Shown here piece by piece: positions 34,787 to 43,033 of a stretch of DNA of 53,670 bases (positions within the stretch are counted from its first letter, which is position 1; every line of letters begins with the position of its first letter). Position numbers and translations under genes: made by a program. The stretch lies in contig NZ_LZKR01000026.1 of the NCBI RefSeq assembly GCF_001672915.1, forward strand, positions 1 through 53,670. The letters run 5' to 3'. This DNA is from Mycobacterium sp. 1245805.9. Its GTDB lineage: Bacteria; Actinomycetota; Actinomycetes; Mycobacteriales; Mycobacteriaceae. The notes below the pieces were generated by a model. That model saw only the letters and a list, made by a program, of their open reading frames with translations, did not search any database and was not told the DNA's origin.

Positions 34787-34823
34787 ATGTCGCGAGACAT
34801 CTGTCCTCGATGTCTCGCGACAT
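34787..34823. terminator. Perfect 14-bp hairpin behind tRNA-Leu
   Basis: ATGTCGCGAGACAT (34787-34800) pairs exactly with ATGTCTCGCGACAT (34810-34823) around nine bases. It lies seven bases past the 3' end of the minus-strand tRNA, so it may end or protect the tRNA transcript. There is no T run, so a mobile-element remnant or protein-binding site is also possible. Confidence 0.5.
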
Positions 34824-34830
34824 CACAACG

Positions 34831-34914
34831 TGCGGGCGGAGGGACTCGAACCCTCAAGCTCTCACGAGCAATGGCACCTAAAACCATCGCGTATGCCAAT
34901 TCCGCCACGCCCGC
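34831..34914 (-). tRNA. tRNA-Leu (anticodon UAG)
   Basis: It is 84 bases long. The acceptor stem GCGGGCG pairs with CGCCCGC, with A as the discriminator base at 34831. The anticodon arm ATGGT-TTTAGGT-GCCAT gives anticodon TAG. A variable arm of the class II kind and the T-loop GGTTCGAGTCC are present. The 3' CCA is not encoded. Confidence 0.95.
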
Positions 34915-34983
34915 GGCGTGCCGATCGTACCGCGCGTCTCGACGAATTCGTCGGGCCCAAATCGTGAGCGGTACGGTCAAGTG

Positions 34984-35364
34984 GTGTCCACTACCCGCCG
35001 TCGCAGGCCCGCGCTGATCGCTTTGGTGATCGTCGCGGCGTGCGGCTGCCTGGCCCTGGGCTGGTGGCAGTGGACGAGGTTTCAGTCGGTCTCGGGCACG
35101 TTTCAGAACCTGGGCTACGCGCTGCAGTGGCCGCTGTTCGCCTGGTTCTGCGTCTACGCATACCGCAAATTCGTGCGCTACGAGGACGAGCCTCCGCAAC
35201 CGCACAAAAGCGACGAGATGACCGAGATCCCCGCCGGGTTGCTGCCGGAGCGGCCCAAGCCGGCGTCGCCGCCGCCCGATGATCCCGCGCTGCGGGCGTA
35301 CAACGCCTACCTGGCCGAGCTCGCCCAGAAGGATGCCGAGAAGGAGAACAGGACCACCACATGA
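34984..35364 (+). CDS. lprD: Putative lipoprotein LprD
   Basis: The protein has 126 residues, the same length as M. tuberculosis LprD (Rv1343c). A basic start (TTRRRRPAL) leads into a hydrophobic stretch with a lipobox-like VAAC. The remainder has a further hydrophobic patch around WPLFAWFCVYAY and a Pro/Glu-rich cytosolic or periplasmic tail. Function is unknown, and it could equally be a two-helix membrane protein. GTG 34984 is chosen as the last start before the membrane segment. The stop overlaps the next gene (ATGA), as in the M. tuberculosis gene pair. Confidence 0.75.
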   Translation: MSTTRRRRPALIALVIVAACGCLALGWWQWTRFQSVSGTFQNLGYALQWPLFAWFCVYAYRKFVRYEDEPPQPHKSDEMTEIPAGLLPERPKPASPPPDDPALRAYNAYLAELAQKDAEKENRTTT

Positions 35365-35702
35365 GCACCCCAGAGACGCCCGCGCCCGCCTTCCCCGTCG
35401 AGAAGATCCGCACGGCGTTGCTCGCCTATCGGGTGATGGCGTGGACGACGGGTCTCTGGCTCATCGCGCTGTGCTACGAGATCGTCTCGCACCTGGCGTT
35501 CCACCACGAGATCCGCTGGATCGAAGTGGTGCACGGCTGGGTCTATTTCGCATATGTGTTGGCGGCGTTCAACCTCGCGATCAAGGTGCGCTGGCCGATC
35601 GGCAAGACCATCGGCGTGCTTCTGTCCGGCACCATCCCGCTGCTCGGCATCATCGTCGAGCACTTCCAGACCAAGGCCGTCAAAGCGCGCTTCGGGCTTT
35701 AG
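35361..35702 (+). CDS. DUF3817 integral membrane protein (Rv1342c-like)
   Basis: The protein has 113 residues with three predicted membrane helices (around residues 20-40, 55-78 and 85-100) and the conserved HGWVYFAYVLAAF and FQTKAVKARF segments of the DUF3817 family. The reaction or role is unknown. It is translated together with lprD and is followed by two strong hairpins before the convergent rdgB operon. Confidence 0.85.
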   Translation: MSTPETPAPAFPVEKIRTALLAYRVMAWTTGLWLIALCYEIVSHLAFHHEIRWIEVVHGWVYFAYVLAAFNLAIKVRWPIGKTIGVLLSGTIPLLGIIVEHFQTKAVKARFGL

Positions 35703-35707
35703 ACGAT

Positions 35708-35733
35708 CGAGCGTGCGGCTGGGCGCACGCTCG
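35708..35733. terminator. Perfect 10-bp hairpin after the DUF3817 gene
   Basis: CGAGCGTGCG (35708-35717) pairs exactly with CGCACGCTCG (35724-35733) around six bases. It lies six bases after the DUF3817 stop and is probably its terminator. It belongs to the same sequence family as the hairpins at 35738 and 7880. Confidence 0.65.
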
Positions 35734-35737
35734 AGGC

Positions 35738-35763
35738 CGAACGTGCGGCTAGCTTCACGTTCG
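35738..35763. terminator. 8-bp hairpin at the rdgB stop codon
   Basis: CGAACGTG (35738-35745) pairs with CACGTTCG (35756-35763) around ten bases. The right arm covers the end of rdgB. It probably ends the minus-strand rdgB operon and stands in tandem with the preceding hairpin. Confidence 0.55.
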
Positions 35764-36363
35764 CGGCACCAAGTCGCGCAGCGACGGCACCAGCAGCGCG
35801 AGCGCCCGACCGCGGTGCGACACCGCGTCCTTCTCGGCCGGGCTCAACTCCGCCGCGGTGCGGTCACTGGCGTCGGGAAGGAATACCGGGTCATAGCCGA
35901 ACCCGCCGTCGCCGCGCGCCTCCCGCACGATGCTGCCGGGCCACTCGCCCCGGACGACGACCTCCCCGGACGAGGAGACCAGCGCGCAGGCGGACACGAA
36001 CGCCGCACCGCGCCGCTCATCGGGAACGTCACGCAACTGCGCGAGCAGCAGCGCGGTGTTGGCCGAGTCGTCGCCGTGCTTGCCTGACCAGCGCGCCGAC
36101 AGCACGCCGGGCATCCCGTTCAGAGCGGCGACCTCCAAGCCCGAGTCGTCGGCCACGCACGCCAGGCCCGTCGCGACGAACCCGTCGCGCGCCTTGGCCA
36201 GCGCGTTGTCCTCGAACGTCGCACCGGTTTCGGGGGCCTCGTCGAACGGCTCCACGTCGTCCAGCGAAACCAACGTCAACCGCGACAGACCCGCGCCGTC
36301 GAGCACGCGGCGCAGTTCCGCCAGCTTCTTGGGGTTGCGGCTGGCAACCAGCAGTCGGGTCAG
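35755..36363 (-). CDS. rdgB: RdgB/HAM1 non-canonical purine NTP pyrophosphatase (CTG start)
   Basis: The protein has 202 residues. It hydrolyses dITP, ITP and XTP to monophosphates and so cleans the nucleotide pool. Family marks are [14 protein letters not shown] at the very N-terminus, [38 protein letters not shown] and SHRGRAL. The conserved N-terminus needs a start before GTG 36306, but no ATG, GTG or TTG occurs in frame between the rph stop and the motif. CTG 36363 overlaps the rph stop (CTGA) and fits an unusual coupled start; CTG 36354 or 36351 are alternatives. Confidence 0.9.
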   Translation of the reverse strand: MTRLLVASRNPKKLAELRRVLDGAGLSRLTLVSLDDVEPFDEAPETGATFEDNALAKARDGFVATGLACVADDSGLEVAALNGMPGVLSARWSGKHGDDSANTALLLAQLRDVPDERRGAAFVSACALVSSSGEVVVRGEWPGSIVREARGDGGFGYDPVFLPDASDRTAAELSPAEKDAVSHRGRALALLVPSLRDLVPRT

Positions 36364-37139
36364 CTGCCGAACGCCTTCGACGGCGTCGGCCCCTCGGGCA
36401 GCACACCCGGGTACGGCAGCGCCAGGGCCTCAGTCTGGGCGGCGAACAACTTGTCGCACGCGGCCAGCGCCACGTCGAGCAGCTTGTCGAGCGTCGAGCG
36501 CGGGAACGTCGCGCCCTCGCCGGTCCCCTGGACCTCGACCAGGGTCCCGGTGTCGGTGGCGACGACGTTCATGTCGACCTCGGCGCGGGAGTCCTCCTCG
36601 TAGGGCAGGTCGACCCGAATCCGGCCGTCCACGACGCCGACGCTGACTGCCGCGATGGCACACGACAGCGGGCGCGGGTCCGACAGCTTGCCCGCCGCCG
36701 ACAGGTAGGTCACCGCGTCGGCCAGGGCGACGTAGGCGCCGGTGATCGCCGCGGTGCGAGTGCCGCCGTCGGCCTGCAGCACGTCGCAGTCGACGGCAAT
36801 CGTGTTCTCCCCCAACGCCCGCAGGTCGATGCACGCCCGCAGCGACCGGCCGATCAGCCGGCTGATCTCCTGGGTGCGTCCGCTCGGCCGGCCCTTCACC
36901 GATTCGCGGTCGGAGCGCGTGTGGGTGGCCGACGGCAGCATCGCGTACTCGGCGGTCAGCCAACCCAGGCCCGATCCCTTGCGCCAGCGCGGCACCCCCT
37001 CGGTCACGCTGGCGGTGCACATGACCTTGGTGTGGCCGAATTCGATCAGTACCGAACCCGCCGGGTGGTCGGTGAATCCGCGGGTGATGACGACGGGGCG
37101 AAGCTCGTCGTCGAGGCGGCCGTCTTCTCGTTTGGACAC
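36360..37139 (-). CDS. rph: Ribonuclease PH
   Basis: The protein has 259 residues. RNase PH is a phosphorolytic 3'-5' exoribonuclease that trims tRNA 3' ends. Visible marks are [22 protein letters not shown], the arginine-rich [30 protein letters not shown] and the [20 protein letters not shown] phosphate region. It starts with GTG 37139. The downstream rdgB gene overlaps its stop, as in other actinobacteria. Confidence 0.95.
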   Translation of the reverse strand: MSKREDGRLDDELRPVVITRGFTDHPAGSVLIEFGHTKVMCTASVTEGVPRWRKGSGLGWLTAEYAMLPSATHTRSDRESVKGRPSGRTQEISRLIGRSLRACIDLRALGENTIAVDCDVLQADGGTRTAAITGAYVALADAVTYLSAAGKLSDPRPLSCAIAAVSVGVVDGRIRVDLPYEEDSRAEVDMNVVATDTGTLVEVQGTGEGATFPRSTLDKLLDVALAACDKLFAAQTEALALPYPGVLPEGPTPSKAFGS

Positions 37140-37166
37140 CCAGTAACACTAGCCAACGCCCGGTGG

Positions 37167-37949
37167 TCAGACCCTTTCGGAGCGGCGGACATCGAACGTC
37201 TCGCCGCAGACCACCGCGTGCACGGGACCGTCGAACTCGGCCTTGGCCTCGGTGATCACGTCCTCCCGCGAAGTCCACGGCGGGATGTGCGTCAGCAGCA
37301 GCTCGTGCACGCCGGCCTGACGGGCGACCCGGCCGGCCTCCGTGCCGCTCATGTGCAGCGCGGGCGGGCGATCCGGCGCGTGCGTCCACGACGCCTCGCA
37401 CAGGAAGACGTCGGCGCCGCGGGCAAGCTCGACCAGCTGGTCGCAGAGGCCGGTGTCGCCGCTGTAGACGAACGACGCACCGCTGGCGTCGGTGATCCGC
37501 AAGCCGTACGACTCGGTGGGGTGTGCCACCACGCGGGGCGTGACCGTGACCGCGCCGAACGCCACCGGCTCACCGTCGACCCAGTGACGAACGTCGAAAA
37601 TGTCGGAGCAGTCGTCGATCTCGCCGCCGTAGGGCGACGACGCGGCGCCCAGCCGGGACCAGGTGTCGCCGGGGCCGTACAGCAGCGCCTTGCCGAGCGG
37701 CTTCGACGGGTGGTACCGACGCCACACGAACAGGCCCGGCACGTCCAGGCAGTGATCGGCGTGCAGGTGCGACAACAGCACGTGGACCGAACCGGGATCG
37801 GCGTAGCGCTGGAGCGCGCCCAAAACACCGCCGCCGAAGTCGAGAACCAGCGGCGGGGTATCCGGTGCCCGAAGCAGATAACCCGATGCAGGCGAATCCG
37901 GACCGGTCACGCTGCCCGAGCAGCCGAGCACGGTTATTCGCACGGACAC
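37167..37949 (-). CDS. MBL-fold hydrolase, Rv1339-like cAMP phosphodiesterase
   Basis: The protein has 260 residues of the metallo-beta-lactamase fold, with the metal motif LSHLHADHCLDV, GDTGL further on and LLLTHIPPW near the end. The position between murI and rph and the start RITVLGCSGSV match M. tuberculosis Rv1339, reported to be an atypical class II cAMP phosphodiesterase. A nuclease role like that of RNase Z relatives is less likely given the context. It starts at GTG 37949, with rph 27 bases downstream. Confidence 0.85.
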   Translation of the reverse strand: MSVRITVLGCSGSVTGPDSPASGYLLRAPDTPPLVLDFGGGVLGALQRYADPGSVHVLLSHLHADHCLDVPGLFVWRRYHPSKPLGKALLYGPGDTWSRLGAASSPYGGEIDDCSDIFDVRHWVDGEPVAFGAVTVTPRVVAHPTESYGLRITDASGASFVYSGDTGLCDQLVELARGADVFLCEASWTHAPDRPPALHMSGTEAGRVARQAGVHELLLTHIPPWTSREDVITEAKAEFDGPVHAVVCGETFDVRRSERV

Positions 37950-38020
37950 TACTGTGCCATGCCCGATGGGGCGATGGAGAAAACATGGCCGCTTTGGTGT
38001 GATCAGAATCTCCCCGCGCG

Positions 38021-38848
38021 CTAGCGCGAGCGGGTTTGATGCACGGGTTGGACCCCGGTCACCGCGGGACCCAGAAACCGCGCGGCCAGTTTGGTGAAGG
38101 CCTCCGGGTCGCCGGTGGCCTCGAAGACCCTCGAAGACGGGGCGGCGTCGGGATCGTCGGGGTGCGGGCGCAGCAGGTCTTCTTCGGTGAGCACCCGCAG
38201 CACCTCCTTAGCGGTCTCCTCGGCGCTGGAGACCAGCGTGACGTTCTCCCCCATCGCCAGCTGGATCAGCCCGGACAGCAGCGGGTAGTGCGTGCACCCG
38301 AGCACGAGGGTGTCGACCTGCGCGCGCTGCAGCGGCTCCAGGTAGCCCTCGGCCAGCCCCAGCACCTGACGCCCGCTGGTCACGCCGCGCTCGACGAAGT
38401 CGACGAACCGCGGGCAGGCTACCGCGGTGATCTCGGTGTCCCGTGCGGCGGCGAACGCGTCCTGGTAGGCGTGCGAGTTGATGGTCGCCCGGGTGCCGAT
38501 CACGCCGATGCGCCCGTTTCGGGTAGTGGCGACTGCGCGGCGCACGGCCGGCAGGATCACCTCGACGACAGGGACGTCGTAGCGCTCGCGGGCGTCGCGC
38601 AAGCAGGCCGCCGACGCAGTGTTGCAGGCGATCACCAGCGCCTTGACGCCGCGGTCGACCAGGTCGTCACCGATGGCCAGCGCGTGCGCGCGGACCTCGG
38701 GAATGGAGAGCGGACCGTAGGGGCCGTTGGCGGTGTCGCCGACGTAGATCATGTCCTCGTCGGGCAGCTGGTCGATGATCGCCCGCGCGACGGTCAGTCC
38801 CCCGACGCCGGAGTCGAAGACCCCGACGGGCGCCAATGGTGAACTCAT
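38021..38848 (-). CDS. murI: Glutamate racemase MurI
   Basis: The protein has 275 residues. It makes D-glutamate for peptidoglycan. The N-terminal motif is [15 protein letters not shown], and the two catalytic cysteines lie in VIACNTASA and [19 protein letters not shown] is also conserved. ATG 38848 overlaps the stop of the rhomboid gene (ATGA). A longer frame to the right is only a shadow of the rhomboid gene. Confidence 0.95.
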   Translation of the reverse strand: MSSPLAPVGVFDSGVGGLTVARAIIDQLPDEDMIYVGDTANGPYGPLSIPEVRAHALAIGDDLVDRGVKALVIACNTASAACLRDARERYDVPVVEVILPAVRRAVATTRNGRIGVIGTRATINSHAYQDAFAAARDTEITAVACPRFVDFVERGVTSGRQVLGLAEGYLEPLQRAQVDTLVLGCTHYPLLSGLIQLAMGENVTLVSSAEETAKEVLRVLTEEDLLRPHPDDPDAAPSSRVFEATGDPEAFTKLAARFLGPAVTGVQPVHQTRSR

Positions 38849-39507
38849 GTCTTGGGCCGCCGCGCGCCGGCTTTCTTTTCGCGGGCCTTGCGCTCCGGGG
38901 CGGACAGCAGATACGCCGCGACGACGCCGGCGACCGCGCCGCTCAGGTGGCCCTGCCAGGACACCCCACCGCATTGGTGGAGCACCGGCATCGCGCCCAG
39001 CAGCACGCTGCCGTAGACGAACAACACCACCAGCCCGATGACGATGTCGGTGAACCTGCGCACGAATATCCCGAAGACCAGCAAAAACGTCAGCCAGCCG
39101 AAGATGAGGCCGCTGGCCCCGATGTGGTCCGTCGGGCCGCACGCGCTCCCCACGTTGCCGATCAGCCAGGTGCCGAAGCCGCCCACAACCCAGACGATCA
39201 CCGTGGCCCACACGAAGCGGGACAACCCCGCCAGCGTCATCAGGAAGCCGAGCACCAACAGCGGCACCGTGTTGGCCATCAGGTGCTGCCAGTTGGCGTG
39301 CAGCGCCGGCGCGAAGATGATGCCCCACAGGCCGTCCGTCGTCAGCGGCCTGATGCCGTTGGAATCCAGCCGGCCGCCCATCAGCTGGTCGATCAGCTCT
39401 ACCAGATACAGCAGGGCGACGAACGTGAGGATCGTGGCCCCGCCGACCACCCACTGGGGTCGTTTTTTCGACGTGGTTGCTGGCGCCCGCGGATGTCCGG
39501 GACTCAT
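38845..39507 (-). CDS. Rhomboid family intramembrane serine protease (Rv1337-like)
   Basis: The protein has 220 residues with six predicted membrane helices. The catalytic Ser lies in [11 protein letters not shown] and the His in [22 protein letters not shown] supplies the conserved helix-2 His and Asn. It cleaves membrane proteins within the bilayer; the target is unknown. ATG 39507 is preceded by AAGGAG. In M. tuberculosis the gene starts further upstream, at the cysM stop; here that reading ([17 protein letters not shown]) stops after 17 codons in a different frame, so initiation must be at 39507. Confidence 0.88.
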   Translation of the reverse strand: MSPGHPRAPATTSKKRPQWVVGGATILTFVALLYLVELIDQLMGGRLDSNGIRPLTTDGLWGIIFAPALHANWQHLMANTVPLLVLGFLMTLAGLSRFVWATVIVWVVGGFGTWLIGNVGSACGPTDHIGASGLIFGWLTFLLVFGIFVRRFTDIVIGLVVLFVYGSVLLGAMPVLHQCGGVSWQGHLSGAVAGVVAAYLLSAPERKAREKKAGARRPKT

Positions 39508-39556
39508 CAGCGCCGCTCCTTCTCATCGCTGCGCTCTGCATCGTCGCGGCGCGGAC

Positions 39557-39700
<144 letters not shown>

Positions 39701-40756
39701 TCAGGCGAACGCCCCGGGCAACACGTCGCGGTAGGTCGGGATTCCGGCGACCGATTCGGCGGCGAACACTCCGGCCAGCACCGCGCGGGCCAGGCAGTCG
39801 GCCGCGGCCACACCGACCTCGGTGACCAGCCCCGTCTCGGGCGAAAAAGCGGCGGGCGCCGGCTTCGCACCGACGGCCGGGGCCACCTCGACAGCCCCCG
39901 TGGCCAGCGCGAACACCGTGTCGCCGTCCACGGGGGTGTGCGCCGGGCGGATGGTCCGGGCGAGGCCGTCCTGGGCGGCGACCGCCACGCGCCGGCACCC
40001 GGCCGGGCTCAGCGCGGCGTCGGTCGCGACCACCGCGATGGTGGTATTCAGCGAGTGCTCGGGCTGCAACGGCGACGGCAACCGCGCGAACGCGTCGATC
40101 TGCTCGGCCGGCGGCGACGCCAGCGCGAATTCCCGGATCAGGTCCGCCATCCACGGCAGGCCGGTCGCCCGGTCCGCGACGTCGCCCGCGGAGTTCACCA
40201 CGACGACGGCGCCGACGGTCACCCCGGACGGCAAGGTCGCCGACGCCGACCCGACGCCGCCCTTGAGCACCCCGGCCCGTGCCCCGACCCCGGCGCCGAC
40301 GGTCCCGACGGCTATCTCACCGGACCCGGCGGCCGCGCAGGCCGCGTAGCCGAAATCGGCGGTCGGCCGGCAGTCCCAGCCGCCGACCGGCAGGTCGAAG
40401 ATCACCGCTCCCGGCACGATGGGCACGACGCCGCCGTCCATGGCCACGCCGCGCTCGTTCTCCTCCAGCCAGCGCATGACCCCGTCGGCGGCCGCCAGGC
40501 CATAGGCGCTGCCGCCGGCGAGCAACACCGCGTCGACGAACCGCACGGTGTTCGCCGGATCCAGCAGATCGGTCTCCCGGGTGCCCGGCGCACCGCCGCG
40601 GCAATCGACGCCGCAGACCGTGCCGGGCGGGGTCAGCACGACCGTCACGCCGCAGGCCCAACCGCCGCCCAGCGACGCGTCGGGGTCGAGTCGCTGGTAG
40701 TGGCCGACGCGGATGCCCGCGACGTCGGTGATGCAGTTCATCCGGCCGTCATCCAC
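39701..40756 (-). CDS. P1 family peptidase/DmpA-type aminopeptidase (Rv1333-like)
   Basis: The protein has 351 residues of the self-cleaving N-terminal nucleophile family (DmpA/L-aminopeptidase D-esterase). Marks are ITDVAGIRVGHYQ, CRGGAPGTRETDLL, LLAGGSAYGLAAADGVM and the autocleavage region AVVVVNSAGD. It cleaves small peptides or amides; the natural substrate is unknown. GTG 40756 lies two bases after the upstream stop; ATG 40741 (MNCITDVAG) is an alternative that fits homologues. The C-terminus GIPTYRDVLPGAFA looks complete, so the deletion that removed mec and cysO began just after it. Confidence 0.88.
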   Translation of the reverse strand: MDDGRMNCITDVAGIRVGHYQRLDPDASLGGGWACGVTVVLTPPGTVCGVDCRGGAPGTRETDLLDPANTVRFVDAVLLAGGSAYGLAAADGVMRWLEENERGVAMDGGVVPIVPGAVIFDLPVGGWDCRPTADFGYAACAAAGSGEIAVGTVGAGVGARAGVLKGGVGSASATLPSGVTVGAVVVVNSAGDVADRATGLPWMADLIREFALASPPAEQIDAFARLPSPLQPEHSLNTTIAVVATDAALSPAGCRRVAVAAQDGLARTIRPAHTPVDGDTVFALATGAVEVAPAVGAKPAPAAFSPETGLVTEVGVAAADCLARAVLAGVFAAESVAGIPTYRDVLPGAFA

Positions 40757-40757
40757 A

Positions 40758-41339
40758 TCATCGGGACCCCATCAACGCCAGCACCAGATACTCCTGCAGG
40801 ACGGTCAGCCACTGGTAAACGTCGAAGTGCACAGCCAGCGGATTGTCGGCCGGCAGGCGCTCCGGGCCCTCCGGCCCGATCTCGAGCATGACGCCCAACG
40901 TCAGCCGGATGTCGTTGACCGCCGCGATCCAGGCGTTCGCGTCGTCCTCGGTCAGCTCGAAGCGGCCGCCGTTGTCCGGGACGGTGTCCAGGAGCCGTTG
41001 CGCCGCAGCGCGTTTGGCCGCGATGATCTCCGGCTCGTGCAGGCTGCGCAGCGCGGCGTTGAGGGCGTCGGGCGTTTCACCCGCCGCCTTGTCCGGTTCA
41101 TCCGGATTGTGGAAATCCGGCAGCAGCCGCCGCAGCGTCGGGTCCTGTGGCGGATCGGCGTGCCCGGTCTTGATGCCGGTGATCTCCTCGAGTTCGTCTG
41201 TGGGCGAGGAAGATTCGCGCTCCTCGAGCAGGCCGATCATCGCGCTCACGAGGTTATTGAGCAGGGCAGCCTCGTGGGAGGCCAAGGCGGACCGAAAACG
41301 GGGACCGCCGGCGGTCTCGACGCGCTTCCATTTGCGCAC
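40758..41339 (-). CDS. DUF2017 family protein (Rv1332-like)
   Basis: The protein has 193 residues, all-helical by composition, with the conserved FRSALASHEAALLNNLVSAM start and HFDVYQWLTVLQEYLVLALMG end of DUF2017. In actinobacteria this gene regularly follows clpS, and a link to the Clp adaptor is possible but unproven. It starts at GTG 41339, 24 bases after the clpS stop, and ends two bases before the peptidase start. Confidence 0.85.
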   Translation of the reverse strand: MRKWKRVETAGGPRFRSALASHEAALLNNLVSAMIGLLEERESSSPTDELEEITGIKTGHADPPQDPTLRRLLPDFHNPDEPDKAAGETPDALNAALRSLHEPEIIAAKRAAAQRLLDTVPDNGGRFELTEDDANAWIAAVNDIRLTLGVMLEIGPEGPERLPADNPLAVHFDVYQWLTVLQEYLVLALMGSR

Positions 41340-41363
41340 AAGGAGTCCCGGACTACCTCAACC

Positions 41364-41669
41364 TCACCGGTCCTGCTGCAACGTCGCCCATAAACCCGCG
41401 GCGTGCAGCTTGGACACGTCGACTTCCATGGATTCCCGGCTGCCCGCCGACACCACCGCCTTGCCCTCGTTGTGCACCTGCAGCATCAGCTTGGTGGCGT
41501 GCGGCTCGCTGTAGCCGAACAACTTCTGGAAGACGTACGTCACATAGGTCATCAGGTTGACCGGGTCGTCCCACACGATGGTGACCCACGGGCTGGCCGT
41601 GACGTCCACCGGAGCCGACTCGCGTTGTCCGGTAGTGCCCGGTTTCGTGGGCGCTGACGCAACAACCAT
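41364..41669 (-). CDS. clpS: ATP-dependent Clp protease adaptor ClpS
   Basis: The protein has 101 residues. ClpS delivers N-degron proteins to ClpC1P1P2. The core [44 protein letters not shown] shows the DDPVN loop and the substrate pocket region. The C-terminal end and length match M. tuberculosis ClpS. ATG 41669 is chosen because homologues start there. It is divergent from pncB, with 55 bases between the start codons. Confidence 0.95.
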   Translation of the reverse strand: MVVASAPTKPGTTGQRESAPVDVTASPWVTIVWDDPVNLMTYVTYVFQKLFGYSEPHATKLMLQVHNEGKAVVSAGSRESMEVDVSKLHAAGLWATLQQDR

Positions 41670-41724
41670 GGCCCCTACGATACCGAGACACACGCCCGTC
41701 GCCGCCAGCCGTTACCGTTGCGGA

Positions 41725-43023
41725 ATGAACGAGCCGGTCCTAGCTGGGCTACTGACCGACAAGTACGAGTTGACCATGCTGGCGGCGGCGCTGCGCGACG
41801 GCACGGCCCAGCGCCGGACCACGTTCGAACTGTTCGCCCGGCGGCTGCCCGACGGGCGCCGCTACGGCGTGGTCGCCGGGACCGGCCGGCTCCTGGAAAC
41901 GTTGCCGCAGTTCAGGTTCGACGACGACGCCTGCGAATTGCTGGCCGGATTCCTCGACCCGAACACGGTGGCTTACCTGCGCGATTTCCGGTTCGGCGGC
42001 GATATCGACGGCTACGCCGAAGGCGAGCTGTACTTCCCCGGATCGCCGGTGCTGTCGGTGCACGGCAACTTCGCCGAATGCGTGGTTCTCGAGACGTTGG
42101 CGCTGTCGATCTTCAACCACGACACGGCGATCGCCTCCGCGGCGGCCCGCATGGTCAGCGCCGCCGGGGATCGCCCGCTGGTCGAGATGGGGTCGCGTCG
42201 CACGCACGAACAGGCGGCGGTCGCCGCGGCCCGCGCCGCCTATATCGCCGGCTTCGCCGCGTCCTCCAACCTCGAGGCCCAGCGCCGATACGGCATTCCC
42301 GCGGAGGGCACCTCCGCGCACGCGTTCACCATGCTGCACACGCACCGCGACGGCCCGGACGAGGTCGCGGCGTTTCGCGCCCAGGTCGACGCGCTGGGCG
42401 CCGGCACCACGCTGCTGGTGGACACCTACGACGTGACGACCGGCGTGGCCAACGCGGTGGCGGCCGCCGGCACCGGGCTCGGCGCGGTGCGCATCGACTC
42501 CGGCGAGCTCGGGGTGCTCGCCCGTCAGGTGCGCGAGCAGCTCGACGGCCTGGGAGCCACCCAAACCCGCATCGTGGTGTCGGGCGATCTCGACGAGTTC
42601 AGCATCGCCGCGCTGCGCGCCGAGCCCGTCGACAGCTACGGCGTCGGCACGTCGCTGGTCACCGGCTCGGGCGCGCCGACCGCGAGCATGGTCTACAAGC
42701 TGGTCGAGGTGGACGGCATGCCCGTGCAAAAGCGAAGCAGCCACAAGGAATCCCACGGCGGCCGCAAGGAGGCGCTGCGCCTTGCGCGCCCGACCGGGAC
42801 GATCACCGAGGAGGTGGTCTATCCGGCGGGCCGCCCACCGGAGACCACCGAGCCGTGCCGGGCGGTGACGACGCCGCTCGTCCGCGGCGGCGAGGCGGTG
42901 TTCGACGCGGACCTGGCGGCCGCGCGGGAGCTGGTGGCTTCGGGGCTGCGCAGCCTGCCGTGGGAGGGGCTGAACCTGTCGCACGGCGAGCCCGCGATCC
43001 CGACGACGCAGATCCGGGCCTGA
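41725..43023 (+). CDS. pncB: Nicotinate phosphoribosyltransferase PncB1
   Basis: The protein has 432 residues. It joins nicotinate to PRPP, with ATP, in NAD salvage. Family marks are LLTDKYELTMLAAALRDG, MGSRRTHEQAA, TSAHAFTMLH, DTYDVTTGVANA, RIDSGELGVLA and GVGTSLVTGSGAP; the phosphorylated His of the family lies in the SAHAF segment. The site corresponds to Rv1330c. ATG 41725 begins the conserved region directly; dinG follows after 10 bases. Confidence 0.93.
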   Translation: MNEPVLAGLLTDKYELTMLAAALRDGTAQRRTTFELFARRLPDGRRYGVVAGTGRLLETLPQFRFDDDACELLAGFLDPNTVAYLRDFRFGGDIDGYAEGELYFPGSPVLSVHGNFAECVVLETLALSIFNHDTAIASAAARMVSAAGDRPLVEMGSRRTHEQAAVAAARAAYIAGFAASSNLEAQRRYGIPAEGTSAHAFTMLHTHRDGPDEVAAFRAQVDALGAGTTLLVDTYDVTTGVANAVAAAGTGLGAVRIDSGELGVLARQVREQLDGLGATQTRIVVSGDLDEFSIAALRAEPVDSYGVGTSLVTGSGAPTASMVYKLVEVDGMPVQKRSSHKESHGGRKEALRLARPTGTITEEVVYPAGRPPETTEPCRAVTTPLVRGGEAVFDADLAAARELVASGLRSLPWEGLNLSHGEPAIPTTQIRA

Positions 43024-43033
43024 GAGCGAGGCA

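Noticed and set aside
34331..34853. A complete mobile element between the tRNA copies
   Set aside because: There is no integrase or transposase; only one small membrane protein is encoded, so at most this is a scar.
38021..39541. Open frame of 506 codons suggesting a long MurI
   Set aside because: MurI homology starts at ATG 38848; the rest is out-of-phase rhomboid sequence.
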